Below are positions 1-15,033 of a stretch of DNA of 64,000 bases, piece after piece; the stretch's first letter is position 1, and every line of letters starts with the position of its first letter. Both the position numbers and the translations under genes were made by a program. Origin of the DNA: Aphelocoma coerulescens (taxonomy: Eukaryota > Chordata > Aves > Passeriformes > Corvidae); the NCBI RefSeq assembly GCF_041296385.1, contig NC_091014.1, forward strand, positions 66,534,578 to 66,598,577. The letters run 5' to 3'. The notes under the pieces are model-generated. The model was not told where the DNA came from. It was given only the letters and a program-made list of their open reading frames with translations, and ran no database searches.

Positions 1-3000
1 TCCTAAAGCAGGTCACCTTGAGGTGTGTTCCTCTCTATCCATCCTGCATGGCTCCAGTCAAAAAGTTTGCAGCACCTGATAATGTTTTCCACATCCTCTG
101 CAATCTACAAATTACAGATGATTCCAATGAACAGGAATACAGTACAACCTTCCCCGTCACAGTAGGAAATGTTGCAATAACACTCCCTGAGAAATGAGTG
201 TTTTTCATTTGCTCAGTCTTCTAAGGCAAATTTCTCTTCAAATGGCACTAGTAAACTTCAATACTATTTTAGGCAAAGAAATGAATTTCAGATTCACATA
301 TTTTAAATAGTAGGCAGAGAATGTTCTTCCTTCAGTACTAAAACCTGGAGGTTTGCTGGAAACAAAAGATCAAGGCAGGTATACATTTCCAAAGTATCAA
401 TGAACTCCAGAATATTAGTGAAGTATTATTTGGTTCTACGTACACCAAACCTTTTTTTTTTTTTTTTTTCACTTCTCCAAAAATTCCCCAAATCAAGAAG
501 ATAGAGGTTGAAAGAAAATGTACACATGGGACAAAAAGACAAATATATTAACATTCTAGTGACTGTAACTGCCTTCTCCAGGTCTGTTAAACATCTCAGC
601 AGCCTGGACCTTGGAGTAAACTTAAAAACTGAGAACTGACAATAAAAGTAGTATTGGAATTCTTCCATGCTCACTCTGTTCTGTGTTGAATTGTTCAGCT
701 TGCAAGAACAAAGCCTTGCTTTAAAATATCACTGTTTTTAACTGCTTTTTTCTGCAGGAGCAACTGGGGAATTGAGTCAGGCTGTGTTCTCTCTGGCTCA
801 CATAACAGCAGCAATAATAAAGATCCTGCCACTGCTCCTTACTCACTCATTCGAGTGTGGCTGCCTGAGACAATTAAATTCAGCTCAGCTGCATCTGCTC
901 TGCAGTGCTACTTTTAGGAGAAAGGAGGAGGAAAGTCCTTGTAGAGAATCCTGATCATAGAGAAGTGACTTCAGTGGAGCCAAAGTTCCATATTTTGGGG
1001 TTTTTTCACCAAAAGAGTCAACAGCCCAAGTCCAGTCAATATTTCAAGCCTGGTCCTCGCCCTGCAGAGCATTTTGGCAGAATGAATAGGCCTCTTTGTG
1101 GCTATAACCATCCCCTGAGCTAAGCAAAGATTGCCCAAAGTAAGAAGCTGTGAGTCAGGCAGATTTGACTGCTCCTTGGCATCTCTGCCAGCCAAAACAA
1201 GGTGGAAGAAGACAAAGCTGCTTGTATGGCTAAAGACATGGAGACAAAAAATAGATTTAATCCATTGAAAAATTATTTTCTTGTAATTCTACAGAAATTT
1301 AAATCTATAGTACCTATAGATATAAAACAACAAAGGAAATTGAAATTCTAAGAAAGGATTAGACTTCACCAGAGCAAGGATTTCTCTTCCTTGCCATGAT
1401 TGGCAAAATATTTCCACCACAAATCCAAGCTTTCCATGGGGAAAGAAACACAGAAATCTCAATTCCTTTCTCCCTGCAATCAGATTTATCCAAACTGTAT
1501 TATTTCATGAGTGAAGCACAGGTTTGGATGCTGTGGTGCCTGGCACCAGTGGCACGTTTTTCTGCCAGCTTGATGCGACCATTTGTCCTTACAGCTTAGA
1601 AAGGCCACGTACACAGCAGTTTATGCCCTCAGACTCTTTCAGCAGAGCCACTGGAAGCACTGCTCCTGTTTGTTCTCTGGACTGTTGGTGATATCACACA
1701 CTTTCAGCAACCACAAGGCCTTGCCACAGTGTCTTTGGCATAACATGCTCTGTTGTCACCGACACGTGCCAGCTGGCTGCTGCTCCCCACCCCAGCAGTG
1801 ACTGCGTTTCAGCAGCATTTATGCATGTAAAACACTCAGGCTTCCCTTGGGAAGAGGGAAGACAATTAATATTTTAAATATTTTCTTACTCTTCAGGAGC
1901 ACATAGGATATCCAGTGAAAACACATCCCCTGCAGGCATCACGAGGGGGAACTTCCAGGCACTCTCTTCTGCACACTGCGCCTGACTAGGAGATTATTTC
2001 CTGCCACAAATCACTGGAATTCGTTTTGTTACCCACACAGGTATTGCCAACCACTGTATCTCCAGGCATTTTCCTCAGAAACTGAGTCTGTCCCATGCAT
2101 TTTGCCTTGTAAGGTGCACAGAGGAGGCTGGGACAGACCTGGTGGTTCTTCTGAAGGAAACAAAAGCTGCTCGCCCTTGACATGAGGCTCAGAAGCAAAA
2201 TCTGTGTTCAAACTTGTGGCTGCTGCCCCTCATTAGAGCTGTACAGCCACCCTAATAAACAACATATGGGAAATCTGGGGTTCTTATCTGCCAAGAAAGT
2301 GAAAATAGCAAAAATTTTAATGGCAGCATCAAGAAATATGCTGCAAAGAATAAGTTGGGGGTAGAGTGGTAAAACATGCTGTCTTCTTCCCTTTTTGTGA
2401 GAATGTGTCAAAAATGCAGAAATTAATAAAGAAAAACCTGTACTATAACACCTGGTACTCTCCCTAGCAAAAGGACTAGAACTCAGGTGTGCTTTCAAGG
2501 CAAACCCTGCAACACAGCACAGCTTGGAAGCTCACTGGCCCACAAACTGTCCCTTGGGTTTTTCCAAAACACACGTCCTGAGAGTGTAGGAGGAGCACCT
2601 GAGGGCAGGAGAAGGAAGACCCTCAGTCCCTCTGCTTCTAGGCTGGCTCAGGACAGTCTAGAGCATTTTGCAGCAGCCTCTGTGTCTGACTGTCCCTTTA
2701 TCTTCAGCCAGCACATTCACACAGGGATGAACACTCCAATTTCCTGCCCTTCATGGCAGCCTGCTGCACCAGGTACTGCAGGAAGAAAGGGGCTGATGGG
2801 CAAGATTTAGAGGTCCATATCACCAAATGGGAGATTTCAATCTACAAAGATCTATCAATCCAGCATACTACATGCAGGGAGATACATCCATCAGATTTTG
2901 TTTGTTTTGTTAAAAAGAAAGAGAGGAAATAAATGCCTGAAAAATATTCTTCTCTGTGCTATAAACACATCAGTGCTCATTTTCTCTATATTCTACTTTG

Positions 3001-3982
3001 GGCCATTCTGTGTAAAATCTTTAATTAAAGTTTTTCTTTGAAATTGTCATCATCAAACCAGAAGAAAGAAAGTAAAAAATGGAAGGACACAGCTGTGCAT
3101 ATATGAAGTGCTATTCAGTACCAAATGAATTGGAACAAAATAAGTATCGTGACTGTTATGCTCTTAGTTTTGGCTCTGTATTCTCAGTAGCACAGTCTAA
3201 CTTGTCACTTTATATTGATTCCATCTGTTTACACTCTGCAGAGTATTGGCTTCCTACAGTGAACATTTCCTATTTACCAGCTGGTAAAGATAGGCCCAAA
3301 CCAGATAGAAAAGAATTAGACTATTTTCAGATCCTCATAAACATAAAATCAAAAATTAATGGGGGAGGGGAGATAAAAGTAGAGGGAGGGAGTGGAATAT
3401 ATGGGTCTGATGCTTTTTTCGTATTGATAGTCCTCTACAATCCATTAACAATTTTTAGAGACCTTGAAATTTGTGCAATGAGCACACAAAATAAATCAGT
3501 TTTCACTCCTCTTTACTTTCTTCTTTACATGAACAGCCTGATTGTAAATGTGAATCAAGCACAGTACTTCAGTAATCTTTAAATAGAAACAGTTGGGGTC
3601 TAAATTTGGCTAATATAATATTCTCACTCCCACCAGACAGCTCTGAGTGAAGGACCTCCACAGAAAATGGATGTGCACATGCAGTACAGAGCCGTCTTTG
3701 CACTCTGAAAAACTTTCTTTTTCACAGTGGTTGGATTCTTTTCTTAAGGAGACTATAATTTGTAGGGACTGACTCACTTCAGGAGAGTCTTATTGCTGAC
3801 ATGAAAAAAACCTGTTGCAAGTTGCAAGCTCTTTTTGAACAAAGTTGGTGTTTTTTTAATATTCAGGAACACCGTGTCATGAAAATAAAGGCTCCTTTCT
3901 ATGGCACCGTGTCCTCTTGCAAGTGGGAAGCAAATCCTGTCCCTACTTTTGGAGTCTGGACAGCCAGGTCAGTGAATAATAT
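1..3982. other. Non-coding DNA, no gene recognised
   Basis: AT-rich sequence with the poly-T tract. The longest frame (3079-3582, plus, 167 codons) has no recognisable motif and ordinary intergenic composition, so it is not called a gene. Confidence 0.7.
452..469. repeat. Poly-T tract (18 T)
   Basis: An uninterrupted run of 18 T. No attached retroelement body was recognised. Confidence 0.95.
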
Positions 3983-4445
3983 AATCATAGAATGATTAAG
4001 GTTGAAAAAGACCTCCAAGATCCTCAACCCCAGCCTTCAAACGAGTCCCAACCATACTGCAAAGCACCACGTCCACTCGTTTTTTGAACCCTTCCAGGGG
4101 TGGTGACTCCACTGCTTCCCTGGGCAGCCTGTTCCTATGCTTAACCACATCTTGAGGGCAGAAATTGTTCCTAATACCTAACTGAACCTTCTGGTGCAGC
4201 TTGAGGTCATTTCTCCTTGTCCTGTCACTGGTTGCCTGGGAGAAAAGTCTGATCCCCACCTGGCTACACCCTCCTGTCAAGCAGCTGTAGAGAGCGAGGA
4301 CGTGACCCCCCGAGCCTCTTTTTCTCCAGGCTAAGCCCTCCCAGCTCCCTCAGACACTCCTCATAGGACTCCTCGTGTTCCATAGCCTTCACCAGCTCTG
4401 TTTCCCTTCTCTGGCCACACTCCAACACCAGAGCAGGCAAAGGTC
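3983..4445 (-). mobile_element. CR1 LINE, 5'-truncated copy with 3' end
   Basis: The plus strand shows the reverse complement of the CR1 3' region: CATAGAATGATT at the boundary, then AAGACCTCCAAGATC, TTCCAGGGGTGGTGACTCCA, CTGGGCAGCCTGTTCC, and CTTCTCTGGCCACACTCCAA further in. The element reads leftwards and its 3' end, with the remains of the ATTCTATG-type terminal repeat, is at about 3983. The 5' end is truncated near 4445, as is usual for target-primed insertion. Only a piece of the ORF2 tail and 3' UTR is present, so it is inert. An open frame at 3996-4280 is part of it. Confidence 0.9.
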
Positions 4446-6327
4446 CGACGGAGTCCTTGACCCGATGGGAAGTGCAGGGTGGGGCAGGTTTCCTGGAAGG
4501 AAAGGGTTGTGTTTTGGGGGGCTTGCTTGTTTGTTTGTTAATTTTTTTATCACACATGTGCAAATTAAAAACACAGAGTTATGAATATAAATGTATCCTT
4601 GATGGGTGATGTGCGTCCAAACAGAAGCAGGATAAGGTTTGGCTTGAGGCTAACCACTGTGATAGGTCACAAATACATACTTAAGAGTAAATGAACTCTT
4701 TAGTGTATTTGAGTGACTATCTGTGTACATCATGCATCTATATATCTTGCATTTATATTTACTTCTTTAACTGAATTGTTCTTGGGACGCATAGGTAGCA
4801 GTAACCTTGCCTGAAGTTAATCATTCTTTCTGTTAATGTACTAAAATACATGTAACAGCTCTAGTTCACAATGCTGTTAAAAAAATTACCACAGGACCTT
4901 GTCAAATAAATATAGCTCTAATTAGAACTTTGGAGGATATTTTCAATTCATAAATTCTGTAACAACAAGGTATTTCAGCAGTTTCTTTTGTGATAGGAAA
5001 CGCTCAACACAAAAATGTAAACATTGCTCCTCAGTTAAGTGCATATAGCCAAATGAACAAAAGCTATGGCATTAATAACAGCTATACCAAGTTATGATTG
5101 ATAGGCTTTTCTAGAGCGAGAAAAGATTGTCTTGGATACAATCTGTCCTAACAGCCTTGCGGTATGTTAATATTTTATTCAGGCTAGAGCGAGGATATAT
5201 TCAGATGTCCTACTCGGTGGAAGAGAAGCAAATGGGTTGCAAATACAACTGCAGCCCTGAGGTGCAATAACAGCTGTGAAATCAGAAAGATTTTATTTCC
5301 TTCTCCCAAATTACAGGCCAAGTCCATGCCAAACACAGCAGGAGGTTGGATTTTCCTAGGAATTTACATCAGGTTATGTTTAATGTATTTCTTATTCTGT
5401 GAGCAGTTTTAGGGTAGAGCCAACAGACTGTCACACAGGGCTGTGAAAGGCAAGGAATACTCTTCTGTGTCCTGGTAAATAATAACTATTATTAAGCTAA
5501 TGATAGTGATATGTGACATTAGGTAAACTTGCAAATGCCCAAACATACTAAAATACCATGATGTTTATAAACAAATTTTCATGGCCCAGTTTCTGCAAAG
5601 ACAAAATAATAAAAATCCAGATTTCCCACAGTCACACAACCACTTTCTCCTTGGTTTATAAGAGAGGATTTGTGCTGTTCAAATTTTTGCCGAGATTTAA
5701 GTAGACTGGGATCTTGGGTATCTGGGTATTTCTGCATAAAAAGTGAAAAAAAAAATGCCTAAAATACCATTCTTCTCATGTGACAGTAGGTTTTACACAA
5801 GCCTTGCAAAGCGCTGGGCAATTACAGAAGTTGTGCTGCCACGAGGAATCTGGTCTCTTAAAAAAGTCAAATGTCTTTGCTTAGGACTCAAGCACATAAT
5901 GAAATAAAATCACAGTGGGACTATGTCAGTCCTACACCAAGATCTGTAGCAAGACTGCTTGAAAGAGGAGAGTTCTTAGGGTTTTGATGCTAAAAAGGGA
6001 TTCACAGTGGGGATTAGAGAGGCTTTTAAAATATTCCTTGAGCTTAATAAAAAATGTGCAAACAACAACAAACCCCTAATCATACAAGTATGAATAGATC
6101 TTCAAGATACAACAGGGCCACATCCTTTAAAACTTGTTCCTAAATTGAAATCAGTACCTCAAGATCCTCATCTACTTATCTGAAATGAATTACTACCTCT
6201 GCATGTAGTTTCTATTATTACCCTGGTCAACATACTTTCTCCTTGAGCAGTGATTCCAGCTGACTTAATGTCAGTTTGGCAGCTGTGGCTGCTCAACCTG
6301 AAAATAAATATAATAAAAAGGACCAGG

Positions 6328-6375
6328 TGAACATAAACCACAAGTCATTGATGAACATAAACCACAAGTGCTTCA
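6328..6375. repeat. 24-bp tandem duplication
   Basis: TGAACATAAACCACAAGT occurs at 6328-6345 and again at 6352-6369, a two-copy tandem repeat of period 24. Confidence 0.9.
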
Positions 6376-9300
6376 CAGTACCATTGCCCACTGTAAGAAT
6401 ATCAGTGAGAGAGTTTCGTTTTAGCCTGTGAACGACTACAAATGGAAGCAAGTGGCTTGATCCTGCCTTTGTCGTGGCTGCTCTTCACAGCTCTGCTCTG
6501 CTCTTGGAGAAAATGATCACAAATCTGAATCCCTGAGAAACGTGGCAATTGCTTCTTGACCACAAGTGTGATGACTGTTAGTGGAAAATAACTTTTCTTG
6601 AAGGATTTTTTTGGCTGCCATACAGAACACAAAGGATGATCAGCTTGATCTGACTTTTGGAACGACAGAGTACTTGTGAGTCCCAAGGTCGAGAAATTAT
6701 AGCACAAGTTCTCCCCTCTCCTCTGCTCAAATGTTCTTCAGAGGGAAATCATGTTTTCTCCTCCCCTTCTCGCCAGCACACACCCGCCACCCATTTGTCA
6801 CCAGTAAGTATTAAAATCTTTTAAAAAATGAAAATACATCACCTTGCTTTTGCTTTTTGCTTCCCCATCCTATTGATTTGCATCAACCCCTGTAGCAGGT
6901 CATTTTCAGAGTCAACTACCAGCCAAGTTACTTTTTGCAAGTAGGATGTACAGGTGCCAAATTGCATCCTCTGCACATCCTCCTTTGCTTTCAGCCATAA
7001 CTAACCACTTCTGACAAGCCTTGTGCAATTTTAGTCAGATCTCTGTTTGTGGGGTGAAGTCCTAGAAGCCAAACTCCACTGTCAACTCGGCCTGTGGGTT
7101 CAGCGGGATTGCTTGAGCTTTAAATAGAAAGCATCTCCGAAAATTCCTCCCGTTCCGACTCCTGGAAAACAGCACCTGCACTGCCCTCCCGTGGAAATCA
7201 CTTCGATCTGTGCCTGGCAGCTCGAGCAAAACCCCCGGGCCAGTATTCCAGCCTCTGTGCAGAGCAGACAGCCTCAGAGAAGTTCCCTAACAAACCAGCG
7301 GGCCGAAGGACAGGACTGCCTAAGCACGATCCTCACTCTCCACGTTTTAATGAGTTGAAGAGGAAGTCAAGAGTAACACATATTCTCCTTGAGCACTGAA
7401 AGAAAATCTAACCCCAAGAGTACAAAAAGCTTTACATTTTATTATATTGCATGTAATAAAGAAAAGATTACCCTTTTATTCCAGGAAAGTTCTGTCATTT
7501 GTTATTTAATTAGTTTTCACTAATTAATTAGAATTTTTAAGCTCCCCTGTCTCTCTGGGAGAAAGTGGCTTAGGTGCCTCCCTTTTTCTTCTTTTCTTTT
7601 GCTGCTCCTCTTCTTCCTCCTGCTTCCTTTCAAAGTCCTAATCCCATTTTTGTATCCTCAGTATTACACTCCTTCATTGTCTCTTTGTCTGAGAGTTTTC
7701 TTAGCTTTGCACTTGCTGGGAACAAAACTGGACCAGAATTTATGGAATAATTTTTGAGATGACTCTTTATTGACGGCCAGATCATATAAACCCAGAGGAC
7801 AAACTCAAGGCAAAGGAATTTCTCTGAAGATCCTCTTGCAGAATTTCACCCTTTATATTTCACTGGAGGAGTGAAAAATATTTCGTGCTCCACTAAGAAA
7901 GTTACTGTGACAGCACAGATTTGCTCGGGGTTTTTATTTTCATGCAGAGTACAACTTTCCATTTTACTTCGTTGAAGGAAGAATCCAAACTTAATCCCAG
8001 TTCACACACACAGCTGGTGTCTTCACAACTTTATTAACGAAAAATTACTTTACAAGAAATTAAGATGAATGTGAGTTACTTGTTACAAAAGTACTGAGTC
8101 CTGAAACATTATAACTTTTCCATCAGTGTGTCCCCTGGCTTAACTTACACGTTTCACTCAAAGACATGCCAAAGCTGAGTGGCATGTTTTCAAATCACAA
8201 TTAAATCAATCAGTTACAATTTCTTCCATACACAGCAACTTTCCATTGTTAATTTAGAGAACAGACTGATTAGTCTTAAAGGCTCATATTTTCCACCAGC
8301 ACATCAGTGTCTTAGTGGACCATTCCCTTCAGCAATTGGGTAACATTCCTATGGCAACTATGCCACTTGCATGTACAGAAAAAGCAATTTTAGGGAAAAG
8401 TGTAGCATATTTCTGTATCACTAGAAGCTCACATTAGCAGCTACATTATGGACTGAGAGCTCCACAACCCACAAGTGATTCACAATTACAGTTTAGCAGA
8501 AATTTTACAGCAAACTACGGAACTCTTGCTTACCTTTTAAACGTGCTGGTACTTCTGGCACTTTTAGGGAACTTTGATAGGAAGTCAAGATATGGCACAG
8601 TAACTTTGTAAAGTATTTGGGGTCTGTATTTTAGTATACATGGATAAGGCCTACATTGATATCAGGTTTTTTAAATATTTCATTTGGATTACTAGTCCCT
8701 TAAACAGCAAAAAATAAATTTATCTTATAGTTTTGGTTTTATTTTGCACATTATGCATTGCTACTTCTCAATGATTTGTCTAGAATTATGTAGGGCATTA
8801 ATTTAATATTGCCAAATCCCTCTCAAAAACGTGCAACCTACAAGTCTTTTCATCATGTAATATAAATTTTTTCAAAGCTTTAGCTCTGTGAACTTTCATA
8901 TGTTTATATGGAAGGACTTTCATTCTCATCAATCTCACTGATACATCCTTTTCTTCTACCAAAACACTCTTGAAGTGTTTCAGGAGTCTCTGTGTCCTCC
9001 TAATGATAATTTAGGAATAGCAAAGAAATCAACACCAGCCTCAGCTGAAATTGGCTTAACACATTACAGACTGATTAGTTTAAAATGCAATGAACAGATC
9101 AGTTCACCTAAATGAAAAAAAACAAACAAAAGAGAGTCAAGTATTTGGGGAAAAAAAATAAATATAAAAGTTAGTGACCTCCGCGTTCAGGACAGAAATG
9201 GAAGTGTACAATAATGCTGGTGCAGACTGTGCATCAGAATCCTCCTCTAATTGTGATAGGAGTCAGTTATGATATCATATAAACACTCAGTGCTCCTTCA

Positions 9301-12300
9301 AGTCCAATCTGATGGTGGTTTGTAAGGTGACAAATTCTGAAAGCGAGCAGAGAAGCTCTCCGTGCAGACAAAAACCAGCTGGTCTCTGACTCAGAGTTCA
9401 CAACCTAATCTATGCATATTCATAACACCGCATGTATATGAATTTAAGCTGTGAGATCTTCTCTTAAACCAAAAAAAATCTGCTGCCAAACTGCAACTCT
9501 TTCACATAGAGAGACATATTATACAGACAAAATCTCATGCAAACATTCCAGTTGTCAAATTTAGGTCGCATCACTTTTGCAAGTTTTCTGAAACTTTCAC
9601 TTGACCATGTCTTGCACCTTTTTGATGTTACTGGTCTGGAAACCTGCTCCCAGTTGAAATTTTGCTCTTGACATAAACAGGGGCAGCCTGTAAACAGTTA
9701 TCAACAGCAATGACACAGTGTGGCCCTGCCAGCACAGCATCACATTTCACTTCTACTACACAGAAGAGAAAGGTTTCAACACCTCTTGAACTCACCCTTT
9801 GAGACTGTCAAATTCAGACCAACATTAAGCATCTGAAATGCTTTTTTTTTCCCAGTTCATCTTCTTTGTCAACTAGCTTTTGAAGTAAGATCTGTCCAAT
9901 ATCCCAGGAGAAAAATGTGGGATCTGGGACAGAGCTCACAGATGTAGCTGTAAAATATATTAGGCAGTCATCCAGATACTCCTAAGTTTGACAAAATCAC
10001 TTTTTTTCTCTTCTGAGAACTCAATTTGAATCAGTTCATTTCTATAACTGTAAAAATGTATAATGTAACTTCCTATAAATGTATAAGTAAATCAGTTATT
10101 GATAAGTCTACAGCTTTGAAAGCAATAAATAGCCAAACACAACTGTAAGTAATTAAAGAAAAGATTCCAGGGTTTCTCTTTCTCATACTACAGATAAGTT
10201 GGAATATACACTTAAGTTTTAAAAGTTGAAAAGCTGAGTAGAGTGCACAACTGTGTTCCATGACAGCAGCAGTCTCACTTCAAACCACAGAGAGGAACTC
10301 ATTGCTCTGTAAAATTTAGAAACTTTGTTCAGTTATTGACCTTTGGGTAGGGATGCCATGTAGCAGTGGAGTCCAAATTTGCTGTCTGCAGCAGGGGTCT
10401 GTGGCTGGTACCTGTATCAGCAAATGCCAGCTCCTTTCCCACTAAAAGCACAACCAGCAAGGGAGAGTGAAAGTACCTGGAGCTACAGTAGAGTGTACAG
10501 GGATGATCTCTATTACTTAGGACATTTCTGGCTCTCATTAGGTTCAAACAAGAACTAAATATACACCAAAGGATTTGGCCTGATGTTTCTTCATTCATGA
10601 TGAGCCAAATTCAGCCATGGCTATGAGCATTTATTTACCTTCTACTTGAATCAAAGGAGGTTTTTTACACAAATCTGAAGTCTAGGGCTAGTTCATAGGT
10701 ATTTATGTTTTTTCCAAGCTTAGGATCTACTCTTAAACAAAACATAACTGCCTTCAGGAGAAGCTTTGTTTACAAAAAGCAAGATGGCAAAATACAGCTT
10801 TTTTGTTATTTACGGCTTTGCTGCAGTTTTATGAGAGCCGATTTTTTTCTTATGCTCATCCCTTCCTTACAATGAAGGTACACAATCATGGACACCTTGC
10901 ACAGTTCATTTTGACTTCAAGCCATTCTGACAAAAGAAAGCATTCAAATTCACAGCTGGATACAGCTCCAGTGAAATCAATAGAGCTGTCACAGCTTACT
11001 CCTACAACGAAACTGACCCTAAATCTAAAACTCCATGGCAAGGAGAGGAGGAAAAGTGACACAAACTGCGATGGAGGCAGCCTCATATAATAATTAAAAA
11101 TGACTTGCAAGTGAAATGTGCAGGTTGGGATTACCAGCAAATTCATACTTGATTGGAACAAACTGTAAACCTTGTCCAGAAGACGAGCTTTCTTTGGTAA
11201 GGGTATTGTCATTCCAAAGAAGCTGCCAAAGGATGTGTACCACATCCATTATAATTGGAACCAGTGGTCTTGTGGTGACTTCAGAACAGAACTGAGTCCA
11301 AAGGAGGCATCTCTCTCAAGGTTGAATGGACCCCAGAGCAGGGAAGGAAATAAAGACCCTGTTTTCTCACATACAAGCAGGAGGAACAAGAGCTGCGTGA
11401 GCAGGGCTACGGCTCCCTCTTCCACCCTCTTCCCATCTGCAGAACTAGATTGGTTTAGCTCATTCCACAGGATCCAGCAAACATGGTGCACCTGACAGAC
11501 GACTTCTCCCCAGGTAGTGGAGAAAATATGTCCCAAACCCTAAGTAGGGATTTTGACCTAAGGTTCCAAGACTGTGGACACAACCTGCAGCTGATTTAAT
11601 TGATGCTGATTTAATTGATTTAATAAATGCTGCCTGCTGCCACGCAACTATTTTGTGTTGTGTGTAAAATGAGGTCCTGTGGGGAGTGTGATGTCTTGGC
11701 AGGGGCATGCAAGGCACTGAGCTCTTCTGCAGTCTGCACCCTGGCCATGGTGTCCCCTGGGTTATGAGAATACAAGAGTGTAGGACACCAAAAGAAGCAG
11801 TGTGGCTGGCACAGCAACAAGAGAGACAAAAACTGATTTCTTGACATGAGATCTAATTTGCTAATAAAAGAATAGACTGAGATATGTCTTGCTGACAGCA
11901 GTGACCAGGTGAGAGGAGGTCACAGTTTCTGTGGTTGTGGTGGATACTATCTCCTACGTCAGTACTTTCAGATATGCAGTTTAGAGTAGGAGGCTGGAGC
12001 AGTAGACTATTCTTTTACCACAGAATTATACCTGGAAATGTTTTCTGCCATTATCTTGAAGTCTGTGCACATTAAAGTACTCTAAAAACACTTAAAACCA
12101 CCACCTTTTAGTCGAGAAAACCTGCTATTTTATTAAGCAGCACAGCTGCTTTAAATGTTGATCTTGACTTTTAGGGTTTTGCAGGAGAAAAATGCATATA
12201 CCAGACACAAGCTCATTACACTAATTACTCTGTTTCATGAAGAGATAGTATGAATTTTCCAGGAAATCTGCAGCAAACTACACTGCAAGTACAAACAAAA

Positions 12301-15016
12301 GAATTAAGTGGGGAAGCAGCAATCAGACACGGCATTGCATGGCGTTGCCGGAGCAGCGTCAGTGTGGCTCCAGGAGGGCCTGCTCAGCAAAGCTGAGGGA
12401 TCTGCGTCTGCTCTGTGCAACCACCCAGCTCAAACTGCTCTTGCAAACAATGCTCTGAGCTCCAGGGAGGAATCTGAGAGCCCAGGGCAATCTATGGACC
12501 AAAACCTTGACAGAGGCCTGATGCCTAAAGTTTTTTTCTGGTTTTAGGCAACAGGCCACTCGAAAGCTTATTTAGGTATGATGAGGCACTTGCTTTTTCC
12601 CCTTTGTAAACAGTTTTAAGTGCTGACAAAACAAGGGTGACCCAGGTGATGGTGCTATCATCCTATCTTTTCCATACTGTTTTATAGTCATTAGTCACAA
12701 AACCACTTTTGAATATTGACATTCTTATGCACTGGATCACAGTATGTAGTTCTAGTGATACTTATGAACTTAGCCCAATCAGACTTCAAAGGAAATATTT
12801 CAAGACCTTGTTTTCTCTATTACAAATGTAATTCAAAATCAGAAGTTTGGTTTCTCTCCAAGCTGAGTGACAGTCAGAGAGTACAACATATTTCCTCCTC
12901 TCTCTGATATGTGCCAATCAACTGTCAGCTGGCATTTTTCTGGACTCTAAATATTTTCTGGTTGAAGTATATGTGTCAGGTGTAATTCAGCTTGCCTTTC
13001 CCACTGACCCTTCAGAAATAGCACATGGTCCATAAGAAGTCAAAATTACTGATATAGAGCAAACAGATCTCAAGTTTCATCAAATACTGAGCCTGGTTCT
13101 TTTCTCACTTACATTGCCTTTATACCTGCAAAATATCAGTGCATGAATCAAGAATAACTTATCTGCACTGAATTGCTCCTGATTTATGTGTTACTTGGAA
13201 TTCACAGCAGTGCATAAAAAGTCATAAATCAGATCCACTGCTTATATTTTTAAGTACATTCGTACTAGTATGAGAGCAAGATCCTCAGTTATCATAAATC
13301 AGAACAGCTCTGCTTGCTTTCCTATCTTAAGAAGAATTGCAGCATTTATAGCCACTAAGGGATTTGGCTCTCATTTCAATAATTTAATTGATAAGAGTTT
13401 CCCAAGTGTCTGTATGTGTAGCTCCTGCAGCCGAGCCATGTTTCACCATAGTTACAAGATGGATGAATCTTGCCAATGTTTTATTTCTGGTCACTTTAGA
13501 CCAGAAATAGAAAAGTAGAAGGCCTTTTTACCACTCCTTCTCCCTCACACTTTCCCCCTGTTCCAGTGTGTGTCCTTCCCACTGGCTAGTGTCCTTCACA
13601 GAGAGCTCCTGCACAGGCTCCTCTCCAAGGGCGACAGCTCCTGCCAGGCATCTTCTCCAGCACGGATCAGCTTCCTCCAGGCCATGGCCTCTGCACAGGC
13701 TGCAGCTTCCTTCAGGCCATGGCCACCTGGAGGTTAGCAAAATGTGGGTCCAGAGTGGTGCCTGCCCCAGCACAGTTCTCTCCATGACTGCAGTGAAATC
13801 CCTGCTTCACCACAGGTCTGCAGGGGAATCTCTGCTTCAATGCCCAGGGCACCACCACCTCCTCCTCCTCTGACTTTGGGATCTGCAGGGCAGCTTCTTA
13901 CACTTCTTTCATTCCCCTCACTCCTTTCTCTCTCTCAACACAGCTGTGCACAGCTACACATACCACAAACACACAGGGCGAGTCACCCTGAAATCCAAAC
14001 TCTGAGTGAAGCAGAAGTTTCCTGCAAAATGACTCCCACCTCCCAACTCTTCCTGGAGCTGTGTATTGGAAGCAGGCAGCCTCTTTGCCAGTGTTCACCA
14101 GCCAGAGGAAAAATCCTGATGTGCAAATCACAGCCTATCCACTGTAAAGATGGTGTCTTCTCATTGCCATGCATTTCTCACCTCACTAACTCCAGTTATG
14201 AAATCCTTAATCAATACATTCTCAGTCTGCAGTTGCTACTTTTCCCTGTTCCCATGGCTCAATGGGAAAAGGCTCATTCTAGAAATATCAACTGCTTACA
14301 TCCAGCCTTTGCCCTACTCAGAGGATGACCAAAGAAGTTTCCTCCTCTCTTTATACAATGGAGGGAAAACAGCAATAACAATTGCTTTATGGAACATAAA
14401 AAATGGAAGCAAACAAGCATGAAAGCACTCTCTAGAAAGAATGAACAATCCTACAGATACCATATTCTCTCTCACATGTCACCTGTCCTTGTGTGACAGT
14501 TTTCTGGATTCTAGCACGTCTTTCATTTGGAAACCAGCTCCAAGAGCCCTGCTCAGTAATGCAGCAGAGTGAAATAACCTACAGGAGGTGCATTTTATTT
14601 CAGAGAAAAAGAGAATTTTGCATATCATGACTATGTAATTTTGTGTCCCAAAGGCAGAAATACCCCCAGAGTGAAAGCCAACCTACTACACATCACACAA
14701 AGAAGATCAGTAGCACACAGGCTGCCCTCTGGTCTGCCCTGCTGCAATCAGCACCTCTTCCTCGGTGTTCAGCAGGTCATTCTGATTATCAGGGCATGCC
14801 CTAAGCTGGGCTACAGGGACAGACTGCTGGCCTATAGAGGTCCTGAGCTGTAAAACCTCTCTGTTTCAGGTACTTCAGGGGAAAGGTGAAAGAACTCCTG
14901 TCAAGAAGAACTGTGGATTAAACCATGCATAAACCAGATTCTTCTTCATCAGGGGTAGTTAGGGGTGGCCTCCTGTTCTCCCCAACGGACTACATAAATC
15001 ACTGCAGTCCAACATG

Positions 15017-15033
15017 AAAAAAAAAAAAAAAAA
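15017..15033. repeat. Poly-A tract (17 A)
   Basis: An uninterrupted run of 17 A after CAACATG. The sequence before it was not recognised as a retrocopy. Confidence 0.95.

Noticed and set aside
3079..3582. Plus-strand frame of 167 codons
   Set aside because: AT-rich intergenic composition, no motif, no plausible splice or polyadenylation arrangement.
13744..14328. Plus-strand frame of 194 codons
   Set aside because: Serine-, leucine- and proline-rich chance peptide with no recognisable domain or splice context.
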